A program made the translations under genes and the position numbers. A stretch of 64,000 nt of DNA from Caballeronia sordidicola (lineage in GTDB: Bacteria; Pseudomonadota; Gammaproteobacteria; Burkholderiales; Burkholderiaceae): NCBI RefSeq assembly GCF_002220365.1, contig NZ_MTHB01000094.1, forward strand, positions 1 through 64,000, given 5' to 3'. A model generated the notes under the pieces. That model was not told the DNA's origin, made no database searches, and saw nothing but the letters and a program-made list of their open reading frames with translations. Position 1 is the stretch's first letter. Each line of letters opens with the position of its first letter. Shown in pieces: positions 1-9,138 of the stretch.

Positions 1-313
1 GCAAAGTTCAGCGCTGCGGGTGGGCTGTCATCTGTCTTTTTTGGCGGCAAAGAAGTGTTGCTTGGGCTAACAGGCGTAGCAGTCGTCATTTCCAACCCAG
101 TCAGAGTTAAGCGTCAAAGCGCACTTCGACATACGAAACGCGCTCGCACATAATTCAGGGTTTTGAAGTAACAGAGTGCTGCGTCAACCTAATTTGACAG
201 TTTTGCAAACAGGCCAATGAGACAAACCAGGAAATGGCGACGGCTTGCAAGAAACATCTCAAATATGCGGCGGGGAAACGAAGAAATTTAAGACTAGCTG
301 TCACTAATCAAGG
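1..313. other. Stretch without a recognisable gene
   Basis: I see no coding sequence, RNA gene or clear terminator here. Reading frames that enter from the right are shadows of the minus-strand epimerase-like gene ending at 314. The left part could be the flank of a gene outside the window. Confidence 0.5.
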
Positions 314-1393
314 TCAGCGCGGGCGGTTCGGCATCCAGCCAAATCGCGCTTGCGTCATGTCGCCCGGCATCAACACCGCGCCGCCGATGTCCTCTCGCGG
401 TGCATCGAGATTCAAGAAATCCACCGTGTTCGTTACAGGCTCCACGCACAGCAGGTCCGGACGCGCCGAGGGCGCGAACAGGACCATGTGGTCGAACGGC
501 GCGTCGGCACAAAGCGTCACGCTGCGGTGTTCATCCGGCCAGTCGATGGTCGCCGACCTCGACCAGCCAGCGAAATTGTTGTCCAGATCGAAGGCATTCG
601 CGGCCAAGCCCTCCGGCGACGCCAACGCATCAACGCACGGATGCGCGCCGAGAAACGTCGGCAGGAGATCCTGCGTGGCGTGCCACATCGCGCGGACGTT
701 CGTGTGGATGCGCGTCGCCGGGGTGCGAGGATAATAAGGATGATGACCCATGCCGAACGGCATGGGCTGATCGGCGAGATTGCGTATCGACATGGTGACG
801 AACAAGCCTGAATCATCGAGTTCGAAACGCTGCGTCGCTTCGTATCGATACGGCCAGTGATGCGCCGGTTCACCGCCGGGCTCGTGGTTCAGATGCAACT
901 CCACCAGGTTCGACGACACCAGACCCACGCGCCATGGCCGCCGCCAAGCGTGCCCATGCAGCGCATGATCGAACGAGTTGCCATCGGCGGATAGATCGAC
1001 CTCGCGGCCGTCGAAAGCAAACCGCGCGTCGCGCAGCCGGTTGCAGTAAGGCAGCAACGGAAAGCTCGCCATCCCGAGCGGGTTGCAAGCAGCGAGCGCG
1101 TCGGCCGACGCGGGGCGCAGCCAATGCAATGCCCCGCGACCATTGCCGTCGCCACTAGCGCCGACATTGCCGACATTGCCATTGCCGACATCCGGCAGAT
1201 CGTAGAACGCCGCAATCGCGCCGCCAACGTGCGGCGCCAGCAACGCTCGCCGTTCCTCGAAGCGCAGTTCGATCAGCGCAGCATCATTCAACGCGATGCG
1301 AAACGCGTCGTCAGCGGCCGGCGTGGGCTGAGTGGATTGAGCGTGTTGAACAGCGGCGCTCTCACCCGCGCTTGTCCTTTGATCGGTGTTCAA
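314..1393 (-). CDS. Aldose 1-epimerase family protein
   Basis: 359 residues. The family interconverts alpha and beta anomers of aldoses in the cytoplasm. The fold signs are visible: an N-terminal beta-sandwich with LLAPHVGGAIAAFY, a NRLRDARFAFDGR segment, a HALHGHAWRRPW stretch (the usual first catalytic His region), GMGHHPYYPR (second His pair) and a late ENLCV-like acid region, LLCVEPVTN. The start codon is TTG; its bases overlap the TGA of the upstream oxygenase gene (TTGA), so the two are probably translationally coupled. A poorly conserved 25-residue N-terminal tail precedes the fold, so a later start is possible. The neighbours (LacI regulator, sugar ABC importer) fit a sugar pathway. 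The substrate is not known. Confidence 0.85.
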   Translation of the reverse strand: MNTDQRTSAGESAAVQHAQSTQPTPAADDAFRIALNDAALIELRFEERRALLAPHVGGAIAAFYDLPDVGNGNVGNVGASGDGNGRGALHWLRPASADALAACNPLGMASFPLLPYCNRLRDARFAFDGREVDLSADGNSFDHALHGHAWRRPWRVGLVSSNLVELHLNHEPGGEPAHHWPYRYEATQRFELDDSGLFVTMSIRNLADQPMPFGMGHHPYYPRTPATRIHTNVRAMWHATQDLLPTFLGAHPCVDALASPEGLAANAFDLDNNFAGWSRSATIDWPDEHRSVTLCADAPFDHMVLFAPSARPDLLCVEPVTNTVDFLNLDAPREDIGGAVLMPGDMTQARFGWMPNRPR

Positions 1394-2190
1394 TATGCAA
1401 ACCGCTGATAACTTTCATCGAAGGTCCGCGGCGTCTTGTCGACTTGCGGGCTATAACGCAGCAATCGTTTTGCGCGGACAGGCAGCGCGGCGAACACATC
1501 GCGCGGCACTTGCACCTGCACTTCCGGCCTGAAATACCACGAACGGCTATAACCGATCACGACCATCGGACGCGGGGTATCGGTGAGATTCGGCGTGCCG
1601 CGATGCAAAGCGCGTACATCACGGATCATCACGTCGCCGAGTTGCATCGGGACGCGTTCCGCCGGGAACCGGCCATCTGCCAAGCCGGCAAGCGCATCCT
1701 CACGCGATATCCGATGCGTCCCGCGCGTAGTCTCCAGAGAGCCGTTCTCGTCGTTCACATCGATAAGCGGAAAATTCACCGCCAACTGGAACGACGGCGT
1801 TTCCGGCACGCCCTCGAACAACGGCGGCGTGTCGCGATGCCAGTCCTGAAAGTCGGAACCGCGCACGGGGGTATCAGTGGCGAGCTGGCACATCACGGGG
1901 TCTGGTCCGGCAATTCGCTCGACGATCCCCAGCACGTCGTCATCGCAAAAAATCGCGGGATCGGCGAACTCGCCTTCAAACGGCAACGTGACGTAATAAC
2001 GCCCCGGCCCGCGATTGCCGCTAGCGCCCTGCTCGCGCGCCGCGTCCGCATGCGGCCTGAAAAGCGGCGCAAATGCCGCACGCCACGCTTCGAGCGTCGC
2101 ACGGGGGAAATGGCTGGGCAGCAGCACAAAACCGTCACGTTCGAAATCCTCCGCAAGCTTATCGCGAGTTCGTTCGTCGTAGCGGGCCAT
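1390..2190 (-). CDS. Phytanoyl-CoA dioxygenase (PhyH) family Fe(II)/2-oxoglutarate oxygenase
   Basis: 266 residues from the ATG at 2190, preceded by AAGGAGAC at a good distance; an upstream in-frame extension has no ribosome site and is rejected. The iron facial triad is visible as H118-x-D120 (WHRD) and H196 (ALHRGTPN), with R207 in TPRPMVV as the likely 2-oxoglutarate-binding Arg. The family hydroxylates diverse small molecules, not only phytanoyl-CoA. Its 3' end overlaps the epimerase-like gene by 4 nt, so the two form a unit, divergent from the LacI gene. Oxidation of a sugar or sugar-derived compound is inference from context. Confidence 0.85.
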   Translation of the reverse strand: MARYDERTRDKLAEDFERDGFVLLPSHFPRATLEAWRAAFAPLFRPHADAAREQGASGNRGPGRYYVTLPFEGEFADPAIFCDDDVLGIVERIAGPDPVMCQLATDTPVRGSDFQDWHRDTPPLFEGVPETPSFQLAVNFPLIDVNDENGSLETTRGTHRISREDALAGLADGRFPAERVPMQLGDVMIRDVRALHRGTPNLTDTPRPMVVIGYSRSWYFRPEVQVQVPRDVFAALPVRAKRLLRYSPQVDKTPRTFDESYQRFAY

Positions 2191-2472
2191 GGTCGTCTCC
2201 TTGTATAGCGCCGCGTGAGCCGGGCACGGTCGGCGCACCTGGCTTTCATTGATCCAACAGCCATGCATACGCCGAGAATCGCACGATCGCCACGAAGTAG
2301 TCAATATTATTAGTAATAACACTTAGGGCCGCCGCATCGCCGATGAAAGCAATACGGGCGATGGTTTGTGAGCGTTGTCCGTAGAAAATATTAGTGGTAC
2401 CGTCGGCAGCATCCGCAGAACGTTACAGCGCCACGCAACGACAACGCCGCCGCCTTTTCGCGGCCTCAGACA
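2191..2472. promoter_or_regulatory. Divergent control region between PhyH operon and LacI regulator
   Basis: This 282-bp AT-richer stretch carries promoters for both directions. The element AATATTA occurs at 2303-2309 and again, as AATATTAG, at 2387-2394; a third copy lies at 3547-3554, in the last codons of the LacI gene just ahead of the importer promoter. LacI-type repressors usually bind palindromes and these copies are only partly symmetric, so calling them operators is a weak guess. Confidence 0.3.
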
Positions 2473-3561
2473 ATGAAAAAATCCACGCAACGCCGTCCGA
2501 CGATGACCGACATCGCGAAGCTGACCGGCGTCTCGCAATCGACCGTCTCGCTCGTACTGAACAACGCGACCAGCGCGAAATTCTCCGATGCTACGCGCAA
2601 CAAAGTACTGAAGGCCGCGCAGGATCTCGGCTACCGGATGACGTCGCGCGAACCGCTGGACGCAGCGATCACGGCGAACGAGAAGAACCTGATCGTGTAT
2701 CTCGCCGATGAAATTTCGACGAGTCCGCATCCGGTGGTGAACATCGACGGCGCACGCGATACAGCGTTCGCAAACGGCCGGATGCTGGCGGTCTACTCGA
2801 CGCACGGCAATGCGGAAATCGAGCAGCAAGTGCTCGACGCCACGCTCACGAATCCCAACGTGCTCGGCGTGATTTACGCGACGGTTTATACACGGAAAGT
2901 GACCTTGCCCGCAGCGCTTTCAAAAGTCCCAACGGTCCTGCTGAACTGCTACACGAGCGATTCCGAGCTTTCGTCGGTGGTGCCGGCGGAAGTCACGGGA
3001 GGCCATACCGCGACGGAATATTTGCTGAACGCGGGGCATCGAAGGATTGGGTATGTGAACGGCGAACCCTGGCAAGACGCGTCGCGCGACCGGCTGAAGG
3101 GGTATCGGATGGCGCTCTCGACCGCAGACCTGCCGTACGCCGCCGAACTGGTGCGTGAAGGCGACTGGAGTTCGGGCTCGGGTTTCGAGCAGACTCTGTC
3201 GTTAATGCGCCAGCCCAACCCGCCAACAGCCATTTTCTGCGCGAACGACTTGATGGCGCTCGGTGCGATCGAAGCGCTGAAGCAGCTTGGATTGCGGGTT
3301 CCAGAAGACGTATCCGTACTCGGCTACGACGATCAGGAAATCGCCCGGCATACCCATCCATCGCTTTCCACCGTCGTCCTGCCCAACTATGAACTGGGCC
3401 GATGGGCGGTCGAAACATTGCTCCAGGAAGAGCACAACCGCGCCGCCGGTGCACCCGTGCGCCGGCGCACGGTGAAACTCGACGGACCGCTGGTGGAACG
3501 CGCATCGGTAAGGGTAATTACCGTGGTCAAACAGCGTGCAATTAATAATATTAGCGATTGA
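2473..3561 (+). CDS. LacI family transcriptional regulator
   Basis: 362 residues. The N-terminal LacI helix-turn-helix is clear: TMTDIAKLTGVSQSTVSLVL at about residues 10-29, then the hinge-helix region. The rest is a periplasmic-binding-protein-like sugar-sensing domain ending in ...GPLVERASVR. Start chosen at the ATG at 2473; a second ATG at 2503 would also keep the DNA-binding domain. The gene is divergent from the PhyH/epimerase pair and lies just upstream of the ABC importer, so it probably senses the imported sugar and represses both units. Confidence 0.93.
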   Translation: MKKSTQRRPTMTDIAKLTGVSQSTVSLVLNNATSAKFSDATRNKVLKAAQDLGYRMTSREPLDAAITANEKNLIVYLADEISTSPHPVVNIDGARDTAFANGRMLAVYSTHGNAEIEQQVLDATLTNPNVLGVIYATVYTRKVTLPAALSKVPTVLLNCYTSDSELSSVVPAEVTGGHTATEYLLNAGHRRIGYVNGEPWQDASRDRLKGYRMALSTADLPYAAELVREGDWSSGSGFEQTLSLMRQPNPPTAIFCANDLMALGAIEALKQLGLRVPEDVSVLGYDDQEIARHTHPSLSTVVLPNYELGRWAVETLLQEEHNRAAGAPVRRRTVKLDGPLVERASVRVITVVKQRAINNISD

Positions 3562-3686
3562 CCAATAATAAAATACGGTGGAATAATCATCGCACCTCGA
3601 CTTATTGAGATAGAGCCGAGAGGACGGAAAAACACGGTAGGACCGAAGCACTTAAAAAAGCAGGACCATCCATACTGGAGGAAGAC

Positions 3687-4700
3687 ATGCTGTCGCTTGA
3701 AAACTTCAACAAACGCAAATTCCCGTTGCGCGTGCTGGCCACGTCCGCACTCGCGCTGTCGATGGTGGCTGGCTTCAGCATCGCCCACGCCGACGACTCT
3801 CCCCTGCCCAAGCTCGCGAACAAGAAACCCTTGCGCGTCGGCTTCGCCCAGACCGAAAGCAACAACCCGTGGCGTCTCGCCGAAACCAAGAGCTTCAAGG
3901 ACGTCGCGGCGAAGTGCGGCTGGCAGATGGTGATGACCGACGCGAACAGCTCGGCATCGAAACAAGTCGCCGATATCCAGAGCATGATCGCGCAGCACGT
4001 CGACTTGATCGTGTTCCCGCCGCGTGAAGAAAAGCCGCTCGCCCCCATTGTGTTGCAGGCGAAGAAAGCGGGCATTCCGGTGATCCTGGTCGACCGTGAC
4101 GTGGATCAATCAGTGGCAAAAGCGGGTAAGGACTACATTACGTTCATCGGCTCGGACTTTATCAACCAGGGGCAACGCGCGGCCGACTGGCTGGTTAAGT
4201 CGACCGGCGGCAAGGCGAAGATCATCGAACTGGAAGGATCGACGGGCGCGTCCGCTGCGAACGATCGCAAGAAGGGTTTTGACGACGTGATCGCCAAGAA
4301 TCCGGGGATGCAGATCATTGCGTCGCAAAGCGGCGACTTCGCGCGCGACAAGGGCCGTCAGGTCATGGAAACGCTGCTTCAGGCGCATCCGGATGTAACC
4401 GCCGTCTACGCACACAACGACGAAATGGCACTCGGCGCGATTGCGGCTATCAAGGCGGCCGGCAAGCAGCCGGGCAAGGACATCACGCTTGTGACTATCG
4501 ACGGGACGAAGGGCGGCATGGACGCCATCGCTGCCGGCGAACTTGGTGCCAGCGTGCAGTCGAGCCCGTTCTTCGGCCCGCTTGCGTGCGACGTGGCGCA
4601 GAAGTTCGCGAAGGGTGAAACCGTTCCGCCGTGGGTGAAAGTCTCCGACCGCTTCTACGATAAAAGCAACGTCAAAGAGAGCATGCAGTACGGTTATTGA
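3687..4700 (+). CDS. ytfQ: Sugar ABC transporter substrate-binding protein, YtfQ-like
   Basis: 337 residues with a cleavable signal peptide (VLATSALALSMVAGFSIAHA, cut near residue 35). It is a periplasmic type I binding protein of the ribose/galactofuranose class. Segments such as ELEGSTGASAANDRKKGF, SQSGDFARDKGRQVME and YAHNDEMALGAI closely follow E. coli YtfQ, which binds galactofuranose. GGAGGAAG stands 4 nt before the ATG. It is the first gene of the importer. The exact sugar may differ from galactofuranose. Confidence 0.9.
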   Translation: MLSLENFNKRKFPLRVLATSALALSMVAGFSIAHADDSPLPKLANKKPLRVGFAQTESNNPWRLAETKSFKDVAAKCGWQMVMTDANSSASKQVADIQSMIAQHVDLIVFPPREEKPLAPIVLQAKKAGIPVILVDRDVDQSVAKAGKDYITFIGSDFINQGQRAADWLVKSTGGKAKIIELEGSTGASAANDRKKGFDDVIAKNPGMQIIASQSGDFARDKGRQVMETLLQAHPDVTAVYAHNDEMALGAIAAIKAAGKQPGKDITLVTIDGTKGGMDAIAAGELGASVQSSPFFGPLACDVAQKFAKGETVPPWVKVSDRFYDKSNVKESMQYGY

Positions 4701-4767
4701 GCGGACGCGTTCAGCGAACGTTGAAGTGAACGTACGAAGCTTGGGCTAATGAGCAACGAAGGTGTTC

Positions 4768-4808
4768 GAAGCGGCGCGCCCCGTCTTTCGCGGGCCGTCG
4801 CTTCTTTT
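4768..4808 (+). terminator. Attenuator-like hairpin after the binding-protein gene
   Basis: GAAGCGGCG pairs with CGTCGCTTC (one G-U pair) around a GC-rich interior, followed by CTTCTTTTG. A partial terminator between the binding-protein gene and the ATPase gene is a common way to give the binding protein higher expression. Confidence 0.55.
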
Positions 4809-4867
4809 GTATCCGGCGGACTGAACGCATTCAGTGCGTAACACCAGCCGCCAGGGAGACGCACTAG

Positions 4868-6442
4868 ATGAACACGCCAAATTCCGGAACACCCCTGCTA
4901 GAGATGCAGGACATCGACATCAGCTTTGGTGGTGTGGCCGCGTTGCGGCACGCCAGGCTGTCGGTGACAGCGGGAGAAGTGCATGCGCTGATCGGGCAGA
5001 ACGGTGCGGGTAAATCGACGCTGATCAAGATCCTGACAGGCGCTTATAGACGTACGTCGGGCACGATTCGCTTCGATGGCCGCGAAGCCGATTTTCGCAG
5101 CCCGAAAGAAGCGCGCGAAGCCGGTATCAGCACAATCTACCAGGAGATCAATCTGGTCCCGTTCCGCTCGATTGCCGAGAACATCTTTCTCGGCCGCGAG
5201 CCGCGCCGGTTCGGGTTGATCGACTGGAAGACAATTCACCGGCGCGCGCAGGAATTGCTCGACTCCTTCGGCTTGCAGATCGATGTGAGCAAACCCGTGC
5301 GTGAGTTTTCGACCGCTATCCAGCAGATGGTGGCGTTGGCGCGGGCGGTATCGTCGGACGCGAAGATGGTCATCATGGACGAGTCCACATCCTCGCTCGA
5401 TGAACGCGAGGTCGAATTGCTCTTCACTGTAGTGCGACGTTTGAGGGACGACGGCCGCGCGGTGATTTTCGTCTCGCATCGTCTGGATGAACTGTATGCG
5501 CTGTGCGATCGCGTCACGGTCATGCGCGACGGGCAAACCGTGGCGGAAAGCCCGATGGCCGCGCTCGACAAGCTGCAACTCGTCACCACCATGCTTGGAC
5601 GTACGCTCGCCGCCGTCGTGCACGAGGACAGCGCGGTCAAGGAAGCGAATCTGGCCAAACGCGGTTCGACTGCGATCAGCGCAACGAACCTCGGTGCGGG
5701 CGCGAAAGTGACGGACGTGTCGCTCGATGTCCACTCAGGCGAGGCCGTCGGTCTGGCCGGGCTGCTCGGCTCGGGCCGCACGGAAACCATGCGGTTGATG
5801 TTCGGCGCGGATCCGGCCGAACGCGGGTCGCTTTCCATCGACGGCAAGCCGGTCACCCTCAAGTCGCCGCAAGACGCCATTGCCCGTGGGATTGCGTATC
5901 TCACCGAGGACAGAAAGGGCGAAGGCATCGTGCCGGAGCTCTCGGTGCGCGACAACCTGACGCTCGTGTGCCTGCGCACGCTGACCAAACGCGGTGTAGT
6001 CGATGTCGCGAAACAGCGCGAGATCGTGGACCGGTTTATCGAATCGCTCGGAATCAAACTGCGCTCAGCCGATCAACCGATCCGTGAGTTATCGGGCGGC
6101 AATCAGCAGAAGGTTTTGCTCGCACGCTGGTTGGCGACGAATCCTGGCTTGTTGCTGCTCGATGAACCCACAAGAGGGATCGATGTCGGCGCGAAAGCCG
6201 ATGTCGCCAAGATCATCCGGGAACTGCGCGACTCGGGGCTGGCGGTGTTGTTGTCGGCGTCCGAGCTGGAAGAGCTCACTGCGGTAGCCGATCGCGCAGT
6301 GGTGATCCGCGATGGCAAGACTGTTGCCGAACTCGATGGTGCGCGCATGAGCGAAGCGTCGATCATGGATGCGATCGCGTATGGATCAGGCGAAGAATCG
6401 GCGCTGGCGGAAGCCGTTGATGCCAAAGAAGGTCAGCCATGA
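4868..6442 (+). CDS. ytfR: Sugar ABC transporter ATP-binding protein, two-domain (YtfR/RbsA type)
   Basis: 524 residues with two tandem nucleotide-binding domains. Domain 1 has Walker A GQNGAGKS at 43-50 and a degenerate signature (FSTAIQQMVALARA). Domain 2 has a degenerate Walker A (LLGSGRTE) but a perfect signature LSGGNQQKVLLARW and Walker B LLLLDEPTRGIDVG. This split of intact motifs is typical of carbohydrate-uptake CUT2 ATPases. The gene follows the binding-protein gene by 167 nt and overlaps the next permease gene by 4 nt (ATGA). Confidence 0.93.
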   Translation: MNTPNSGTPLLEMQDIDISFGGVAALRHARLSVTAGEVHALIGQNGAGKSTLIKILTGAYRRTSGTIRFDGREADFRSPKEAREAGISTIYQEINLVPFRSIAENIFLGREPRRFGLIDWKTIHRRAQELLDSFGLQIDVSKPVREFSTAIQQMVALARAVSSDAKMVIMDESTSSLDEREVELLFTVVRRLRDDGRAVIFVSHRLDELYALCDRVTVMRDGQTVAESPMAALDKLQLVTTMLGRTLAAVVHEDSAVKEANLAKRGSTAISATNLGAGAKVTDVSLDVHSGEAVGLAGLLGSGRTETMRLMFGADPAERGSLSIDGKPVTLKSPQDAIARGIAYLTEDRKGEGIVPELSVRDNLTLVCLRTLTKRGVVDVAKQREIVDRFIESLGIKLRSADQPIRELSGGNQQKVLLARWLATNPGLLLLDEPTRGIDVGAKADVAKIIRELRDSGLAVLLSASELEELTAVADRAVVIRDGKTVAELDGARMSEASIMDAIAYGSGEESALAEAVDAKEGQP

Positions 6443-7425
6443 ATCAGAAAACTCAACCGGCAACAGCCGCACCGCTTGTGCAGGCCGCGCAGAAGAAAAA
6501 ATATCGGATGACGATTCAGCGCGAGATCGCCGTGCTGCTCGCGATGATCGTCTTCAACCTGCTCTTCACGCAGCACTTCTGGTCGTTGCAAACCTTCAAC
6601 GTCAACCTGACGCAAGTGGTGACGATCGTGATCGTCGGCATTGGGATGACGCTGGTGGTGGCAACGGGCGGTATCGATTTATCCGTGGGCGCGTCAATGG
6701 CGATTGCCGGTTCGCTCGCGCCGATGATCTTCATGAACGTGGCCGGGCCGTTCGGCATTGCATTGGCCTTTGTCTTGCCCGTACTGGCCGCCGCCCTCTG
6801 CGGCGTGTTCAACGGCTTCCTCGTCACCAGGCTTTCTGTGCAGCCGATTGTCGCGACGCTGGTGCTGTTCATCGCGGGGCGCGGCATTGCGCAAGTGTTC
6901 ACCGACGGCAGCCTGCAAGCGTTCGACAACCCCGCCTTCCAATGGATCGCGCTGGGCCGCGTAGCGGGCGTGCCGGCGCAAGTGTTCCTGATGCTTGCGC
7001 TCGTGGCCGTGTTCGCGTGGATCGTGCGCAAGACCCTGTTCGGGCAGTACTTGCTCGTCACGGGGGGCAACGAGCGCGCAGCGTACCTGAGCGGGATTCC
7101 GACGGCGCGCGTCAAGATGATCGCATACACCCTGTGCGCGGGACTGGCGGGGCTGGCGGGGCTGATATCGATCTCCGTGAATTCGTCGTCGGACGCTAAT
7201 GTCATTGGTCTGGGCTCCGAGCTCGATGCCATCGCCGCAGTGGCCGTGGGCGGCACGGCGTTGACGGGCGGCAGGGCGTACATCGTGGGGACCCTGATTG
7301 GCGCGCTGATCATCCAGTTGCTGAGATATACGCTGCTCGCGCACGGCATTCCCGATGCCGCCGCGCTCGTGGTCAAGGCCGGCATCATCATCGCCGCGGT
7401 GTATGTCCAGCGGCGTCAGCGATAG
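6439..7425 (+). CDS. ytfT: Sugar ABC transporter permease, YtfT-like
   Basis: 328 residues, a hydrophobic CUT2 (RbsC-type) inner-membrane permease with about eight to ten membrane spans. Family hallmarks are VATGGIDLSVGASMAIAGS near residue 75 and GGTALTGGRAYIVGTLIGA near 270. The start overlaps the ATPase stop and GAAGG stands before it. It probably pairs with the next permease as a heterodimer, as in E. coli YtfT/YjfF. Confidence 0.92.
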   Translation: MNQKTQPATAAPLVQAAQKKKYRMTIQREIAVLLAMIVFNLLFTQHFWSLQTFNVNLTQVVTIVIVGIGMTLVVATGGIDLSVGASMAIAGSLAPMIFMNVAGPFGIALAFVLPVLAAALCGVFNGFLVTRLSVQPIVATLVLFIAGRGIAQVFTDGSLQAFDNPAFQWIALGRVAGVPAQVFLMLALVAVFAWIVRKTLFGQYLLVTGGNERAAYLSGIPTARVKMIAYTLCAGLAGLAGLISISVNSSSDANVIGLGSELDAIAAVAVGGTALTGGRAYIVGTLIGALIIQLLRYTLLAHGIPDAAALVVKAGIIIAAVYVQRRQR

Positions 7426-7437
7426 GGAGATATCGAC

Positions 7438-8394
7438 ATGAAAAAGAACCTTCCCATTTTGTTGGCATTAGCGGCATTACTCCTGCTCGGCGTGCTTCGA
7501 TACGACCACTTTGCATCGGCCTACAACATCAACTCGTTCTGGCGATACAACTCCATGTTCGCGTTGATATCGGTGGGCATGGCGTTTGTGATCATCACGG
7601 GCGGCATCGACTTGTCAGTGGGAACAGTGGCGGCGCTGGCCAGCGTGGTGGCCGCGTTGGCGAGCCCGTATGGCGGTCTGGTCGCGGTGCTCGCGGGTGC
7701 GGGCGCGGGACTCGCCATCGGCTTGTTGAACGGCCTGGTCATCACGCACATGCGGATCCTGCCGTTTATCGTCACGTTGGCGACTAGTCTGGGGGCTCAC
7801 GGTCTGGCGCTGCTGCTGGGACATAACGATGCCGTATCGATCGCACCGAGTTCCAGTTTTGGCAACTTCGGACAAGGGGATGTATGGGGTCTGCCGATCC
7901 CGGGAATCGTCGCGGCGGTGGCCGCCGTGTTGGGCTGGCTGGCATTGAGAAGCACACGCTTCGGACGGCATGCGCTAGCAATAGGCGGCAGCGAAGAAGC
8001 CTCGCGTTTGATGGGCTTGAATGTAGACAGGACCCTGGTCACGGTCTATGCGCTGAGCGGCTTGCTGGCCGGCATAGCGGGCGCGATACTGGCTGCCCAA
8101 TTTGGCGCCGGGCAGCCCAATGAAGGCGTGGGCTGGGAGTTGTTCGCGATATCGGCGGTCGTACTGGGCGGGACGTTGTTGACCGGCGGGCAAGGATCAA
8201 TCGCAATGACGATTGCAGGCGTCGCGTTGCTGGGTCTGGTGTTTAATCTTCTGAACTTCGAGAATGGACTGGGCTTTATCAGCCTGTCGGCGTATTGGCA
8301 ATCGGTGATCCGCGGCGTGTTCTTGTTGCTGGTGATCGTGCTGCAAGCACGCGTGCTGAAGAAACGGGTGACGGTGACGAAGCTGGCTCGTTGA
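7438..8394 (+). CDS. yjfF: Sugar ABC transporter permease, YjfF-like
   Basis: 318 residues, second CUT2 permease. It shows IITGGIDLSVGTVAALAS, a TRFGRHALAIGGSEEASRLMGL cytoplasmic coupling loop and VVLGGTLLTGGQGSIAMT. It starts 12 nt after the first permease behind GGGAG. Two different permeases in one importer, rather than one used twice, is the YtfT/YjfF arrangement and supports that subfamily. A strong hairpin follows, so this ends the operon. Confidence 0.92.
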   Translation: MKKNLPILLALAALLLLGVLRYDHFASAYNINSFWRYNSMFALISVGMAFVIITGGIDLSVGTVAALASVVAALASPYGGLVAVLAGAGAGLAIGLLNGLVITHMRILPFIVTLATSLGAHGLALLLGHNDAVSIAPSSSFGNFGQGDVWGLPIPGIVAAVAAVLGWLALRSTRFGRHALAIGGSEEASRLMGLNVDRTLVTVYALSGLLAGIAGAILAAQFGAGQPNEGVGWELFAISAVVLGGTLLTGGQGSIAMTIAGVALLGLVFNLLNFENGLGFISLSAYWQSVIRGVFLLLVIVLQARVLKKRVTVTKLAR

Positions 8395-8401
8395 AATGAC
8401 G

Positions 8402-8424
8402 CGCCGCCACGCAACGTGGCGGCG
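8402..8424 (+). terminator. Rho-independent terminator of the sugar importer
   Basis: CGCCGCCACG pairs perfectly with CGTGGCGGCG around a CAA loop, followed by GTTTATAAAAA. It lies 8 nt after the last permease gene. Confidence 0.8.
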
Positions 8425-8525
8425 GTTTATAAAAACATGTGAGCAAGTTTCAGGAAGGAGAATCTGCTAACTTACTGACACTGTGACACTGACCTGGCAG
8501 ACAGCCGGAAGGCGAAATCACCGCC

Positions 8526-9122
8526 ATGTTCGACCTCTTCGACGACATCCCCAAGCCTGACATCGTATGGCTGCCTGACTGGCTGGACGCACCGGCGGCG
8601 TCGGACACGCTAGCCGCGCTGATCGATGAAATCACCTGGCAGCAAGACTCGATGAACACGCCCGCCGGCAAAATCCCCTTCCCGCGCTTGACCGCGTGGC
8701 AGGGCGATCCCGGCGCGGTGTACGTGTATTCCGGCATCCGCAACATTCCGAAGCCGTGGACGCCGACGGTTTTATTGTTGAAAACAAAAGCCGAAGCCGC
8801 CGCTCAAACTGCATTCAACAGTGTCCTGATCAACCGCTACCGCACGGGCATGGACAGCATGGGTTGGCATGCCGATAAGGAACGAGAACTCGGACTAGAA
8901 CCGGTGATTGCGTCGGTGAGTCTGGGCACGACGCGAACCTTCGACTTTCGCCACACCAAAACGCGCCAGACCCATGCGCTTCAACTCACGCACGGCAGCT
9001 TGCTCATCATGCGGGGACGCACTCAGCTCGACTGGGCGCATAGAGTGCCGAAGGAACCGGAAGCCCGCGGAGAACGGATCAACCTGACCTTCCGATACGT
9101 GGACTCATCGGCGCGTAAATAA
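8526..9122 (+). CDS. AlkB-like alpha-ketoglutarate-dependent dioxygenase
   Basis: 198 residues. AlkB enzymes remove alkyl lesions from DNA or RNA bases by Fe(II)/2-oxoglutarate oxidation. The iron ligands H115-x-D117 (GWHADKE) and H172 (WAHRVPKE) are present, with R184 and R190 in RINLTFRYV as cosubstrate and structural Arg residues; NRYRTGMDSMGWHAD matches the ALKBH2/3-like branch more than E. coli AlkB. The gene stands alone between two transport or housekeeping units, with no ada gene beside it. Start at the ATG 8526; no strong ribosome site is visible. Confidence 0.88.
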   Translation: MFDLFDDIPKPDIVWLPDWLDAPAASDTLAALIDEITWQQDSMNTPAGKIPFPRLTAWQGDPGAVYVYSGIRNIPKPWTPTVLLLKTKAEAAAQTAFNSVLINRYRTGMDSMGWHADKERELGLEPVIASVSLGTTRTFDFRHTKTRQTHALQLTHGSLLIMRGRTQLDWAHRVPKEPEARGERINLTFRYVDSSARK

Positions 9123-9138
9123 ACTCACCGTTTTAAAC

